A stretch of DNA of 64,000 bases from positions 80,918-144,917 of the forward strand of contig CAZLFV010000001.1 in NCBI GenBank assembly GCA_964558915.1, given 5' to 3'. This document shows positions 61,977-64,000 of the stretch, one piece after another. Below the pieces are notes generated by a model, which searched no databases, was not told the DNA's origin, and worked only from the letters and a program-made list of their open reading frames with translations. This DNA comes from CAZKEW01 sp964558915 (GTDB taxonomy: Bacteria > Acidobacteriota > Aminicenantia > Aminicenantales > UBA8522). A program made the position numbers and the translations under genes. How positions within the stretch are numbered: the stretch's first letter is position 1; each line of letters begins with the position of its first letter.

Positions 61977-62287
61977 CAGAAAAGCCCCGGGATTTTGAAC
62001 CCTCCGCCGAGGCGGCCCAATTTCTCGGCCATGTGCTCGTCAACTTTGGCGCTGGCGTCGTTAAACGCGGCGGTGATGAGGTCTTGGAGCATCTCGACAT
62101 CATCTTTATTGACCACTTCTGGGTCGAGGCGAATGGAGATCATATTTTTCTGTCCATCCAGAGTGACGCTGACCATGCCGCCGCCGCTGGTTCCTTCCAC
62201 CCTCAGCTCGGCCAGCTCCTTCTGCAGCTTTTCTTGCATCTCTTTGGCCGTCTTGAGCATCTTCTGCAAATGCCCGATATCTTTCAT
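61976..62287 (-). CDS. ybaB: YbaB/EbfC nucleoid-associated protein
   Basis: A 103-residue DNA-binding protein of the YbaB/EbfC family. The N-terminal coiled helix (LQKMLKTAKEMQEKLQKEL) and the glycine-rich turn TSGGGMVSVTLDGQ are typical. It lies between dnaX (ATGA overlap) and recR, the classical order. Confidence 0.93.
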   Translation of the reverse strand: MKDIGHLQKMLKTAKEMQEKLQKELAELRVEGTSGGGMVSVTLDGQKNMISIRLDPEVVNKDDVEMLQDLITAAFNDASAKVDEHMAEKLGRLGGGFKIPGLF

Positions 62288-63535
62288 GCGTCTTCTCCTC
62301 CTTTGCTCCGCTTGACCGGCTCTATCGATAGGATCTGAGCCTTGAATGTATTCATGAAAGTTTGAACTGTCGGGTCCTTCAGGGCCAGTTCCATTTCCTT
62401 TTCTCTGTTGTTTTCTCTCGCTGTCAGCGCCTCTTCGATCTTGACCTTGACCTTTTGTCCGAGTATTCCGGAGGCGATTCTTTCCACGGTTTTAATATCT
62501 CTGTGGACAGCCTCTCTGTAAAAGTCGTCTCCGGCGGGGAAAGCGATCTCCAGAATAACCGGGGCGTCGATGACGAATCTCTTTTCCGGATGGAATCGGA
62601 TGTCCATCGCCTCATCCCTGATTCTGAAAGACGTCTGCTGGGCCAGAATGGCCGCCAGGGAGCTTTTTTCTTTGCGCAGCTCGTCCATGATTTTNNNNNN
62701 NNNNNNNNNNNNNNNNNNNNNNNNNNNNNNNNNNNNNNNNNNNNNNNNNNNNNNNNNNNNNNNNNNNNNNNNNNNNNNNNNNNNNNNNNNNNNNGTCCTT
62801 GCTGATGGCTCCCAGAATCTCTTTGAGGTCATTATCTTGAACGACTTCGCCGGAAAACGCTACGGCTTGGTCGAGGAGGCTCTGAGCATCTCTCAGGCTT
62901 CCTTCGGCCGCTTCAGCAATTAAGCTGAGGCCGTAAGCGGAAATAGTCAGCTTTTCTTTTTGGGCAATATCGAGCAGATGGTTGATGATGTCCTTCTGGG
63001 AAATCTTCTTGAATTCAAAGTGCTGGCAACGGGAAATGATTGTGGCCGGAACCTTGTGAAATTCTGTGGTGGCAAAAACAAAAACCGTGCGGGGCGGAGG
63101 CTCCTCGAGGGTTTTCAGGAGGGCATTAAAGGCCGTCTCTGAGAGCATATGGACTTCATCGATGATTATGATTTTGTACCGGCTATGGATCGGCCTGTAC
63201 TTGGCCGTATCCCGAATGGGCCCGATATCTTCAATCTTTCTGCTCGACGCGCCGTCAATTTCGAGGACGTCGACCGAGCGGTCTTCATTGACCTCAAGAC
63301 AGAATTCGCATTTGTTGCAGGGCGTTGGGGTTGGTCCCTGTTGGCAGTTCAGCGCCTTGGCAAGGATCCGGGCCACCGTTGTTTTGCCGACGCCGCGCAT
63401 GCCCGAAAAAATATAGGCCTGGGCGATGCGGTTATTTTTTATGGCGTTCTGAAGAGTCTGCACAACTGGCTTCTGGCCGATCATCTCCTCGAAAGTCTGC
63501 GGCCTGTATTTGCGGGCGTATATTTGGTATGACAT
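62284..63535 (-). CDS. dnaX: DNA polymerase III gamma/tau subunit, interrupted by an assembly gap
   Basis: The clamp-loader ATPase starts at 63535 (MSYQIYARKYRPQTFEEMIG). Walker A GMRGVGKTT, a zinc module with four cysteines (CQQGPTPTPCNKCEFC), Walker B IIIIDEVHML and the SRC motif (ISRCQHFEF) are present in the ~246 residues before the gap. About 136 residues of C-terminal tau sequence follow it. The two sides are in different frames across 100 N, so the gap length is arbitrary. Total visible length is well below the usual 500-600 residues, suggesting several hundred missing bases. Confidence 0.92.
62695..62794. other. Assembly gap of 100 N
   Basis: Exactly 100 N lie inside dnaX. A round number of this kind is a scaffold placeholder, so true spacing is unknown. 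Confidence 0.98.
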
Positions 63536-63672
63536 GCCTTAGAGTGTGATATCCAGAAGGACAGGCGTTTCCTTTTTTTTAAAAAACATTTTAGCACATT
63601 TTCGGACTATTTCAAATGGCAATTTTATCTCCGTAAGTAGCTCCGTTTCCGTTGCTTTTGGCATCGGTATGT

Positions 63673-63701
63673 TTGCTCGACCAAGAGAGGTTGCTTATAA
63701 T
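63673..63701 (+). promoter_or_regulatory. Promoter of the EamA/DMT transporter gene
   Basis: TTGCTC (63673-63678), 17-bp spacer, perfect TATAAT (63696-63701), 19 bp before the ATG at 63721. GGAGG abuts the start codon. Confidence 0.65.
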
Positions 63702-63720
63702 ATCCTGAAGGACTCGGAGG

Positions 63721-64000
63721 ATGGCTCGAAAAACTCGGCAGGGACTCTTGGAGATTCACCTGGCGACGGTCCTTTTTGGGCTGGCCGGCCTGTTTGGCAA
63801 GTGGGTGACCTTATCCCCTTTTTTCATCGTTCTGGGGAGGGTTTTTTTTGCCAGCCTGGCGCTCGGGATTGTCCTTCTGGCGTCGAAAAAAAGCCTCAGA
63901 GAAATTCTGAGCAAGTCGATCGTTTTTCTCCTTTTTCTCGCCGCGGTGCTGGCCGTCCACTGGGTGGCATTTTTCAAATCGATTCGAGTTTCTTCTGTGG
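63721..64000 (+). CDS. EamA/DMT-family transporter, 5' part
   Basis: The frame starting MARKTRQGLLEIHLATVLFG is open to the window end (93 residues). It has three hydrophobic segments (~15-32, 36-54, 66-85), with GLAGLFGKW in the first and VLAVHWVAFFKSI in the third, typical of the ten-helix drug/metabolite transporter family. The substrate cannot be predicted. Confidence 0.83.
   Translation, partial: MARKTRQGLLEIHLATVLFGLAGLFGKWVTLSPFFIVLGRVFFASLALGIVLLASKKSLREILSKSIVFLLFLAAVLAVHWVAFFKSIRVSSV

Overview
The window looks like a scaffold piece from an uncultured anaerobic bacterium. It has moderate G+C, no insertion sequence, phage gene or CRISPR array, and one 100-N assembly gap inside dnaX. 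The gene set suggests Acidobacteriota, possibly the Aminicenantes lineage. It includes a zinc-ribbon/serine-threonine kinase/TolB-like/TPR receptor, several M16 insulinase-family peptidases, a porGDAB-type ferredoxin oxidoreductase, a glycyl radical dehydratase, Complex I membrane subunits and a diderm-type beta-barrel remnant. The taxonomic placement is inference from gene content only.

Layout. 1-10 kb: a left-truncated glycoside hydrolase, a radical SAM protein with a twin-arginine leader, a DUF362 ferredoxin protein, an M20 peptidase, then a serine/sulfur block (class V aminotransferase, serA, DUF1015, cysteine desulfurase) and DUF4416. 10-18 kb: asnS, then a tightly overlapped operon rimO-pgpA-cinA-thpR-plsY-gpsA followed by a TPR lipoprotein. 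17.6-20.1 kb (minus): metK-ahcY, the activated methyl cycle. 20.3-26.2 kb: two non-catalytic M16 proteins translationally coupled to a bifunctional ftcD, then a diguanylate cyclase and a macro-domain protein. 26.2-29.9 kb (minus): galK and a ZnuABC-type metal importer. 30-32.3 kb: pepD, RidA and an FmdB zinc ribbon.

32.3-41.4 kb is the most distinctive part. On the minus strand lie gntR-hypE-hypD (a glycyl radical trans-4-hydroxyproline dehydratase and its activase) and then pepP-nitrilase-NusG paralogue-DegT aminotransferase. Divergent from gntR is a proline-racemase-family protein whose Cys/Thr active-site pair marks it as a trans-3-hydroxyproline dehydratase. A perfect 26-bp palindrome sits between them over the gntR promoter. 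Together this looks like a catabolic island for hydroxyproline-containing (collagen-type) peptides.

41.4-46 kb: a lone receiver domain, a small membrane protein, a frameshifted SnoaL-like gene, the receptor kinase and an initiator tRNA. 46.1-51.8 kb: nuoJKLMN, only the membrane-arm half of Complex I, followed by a beta-barrel pseudogene and rnpB (minus). 52.8-58.1 kb: an NtrC-type regulator, an active/inactive M16 pair and an SH3-like secreted protein. 58.3-63.5 kb (minus): dnaX (gapped)-ybaB-recR and porGDAB. The right edge cuts an EamA/DMT transporter.

Start regions are informative. Several genes (asnS, macro domain, FmdB, nuoJ) have a good sigma-70 -10 box only 6-14 nt before the start codon and no Shine-Dalgarno, which implies leaderless or near-leaderless mRNAs. 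Others (pepD, M20, class V aminotransferase) have strong Shine-Dalgarno sequences.
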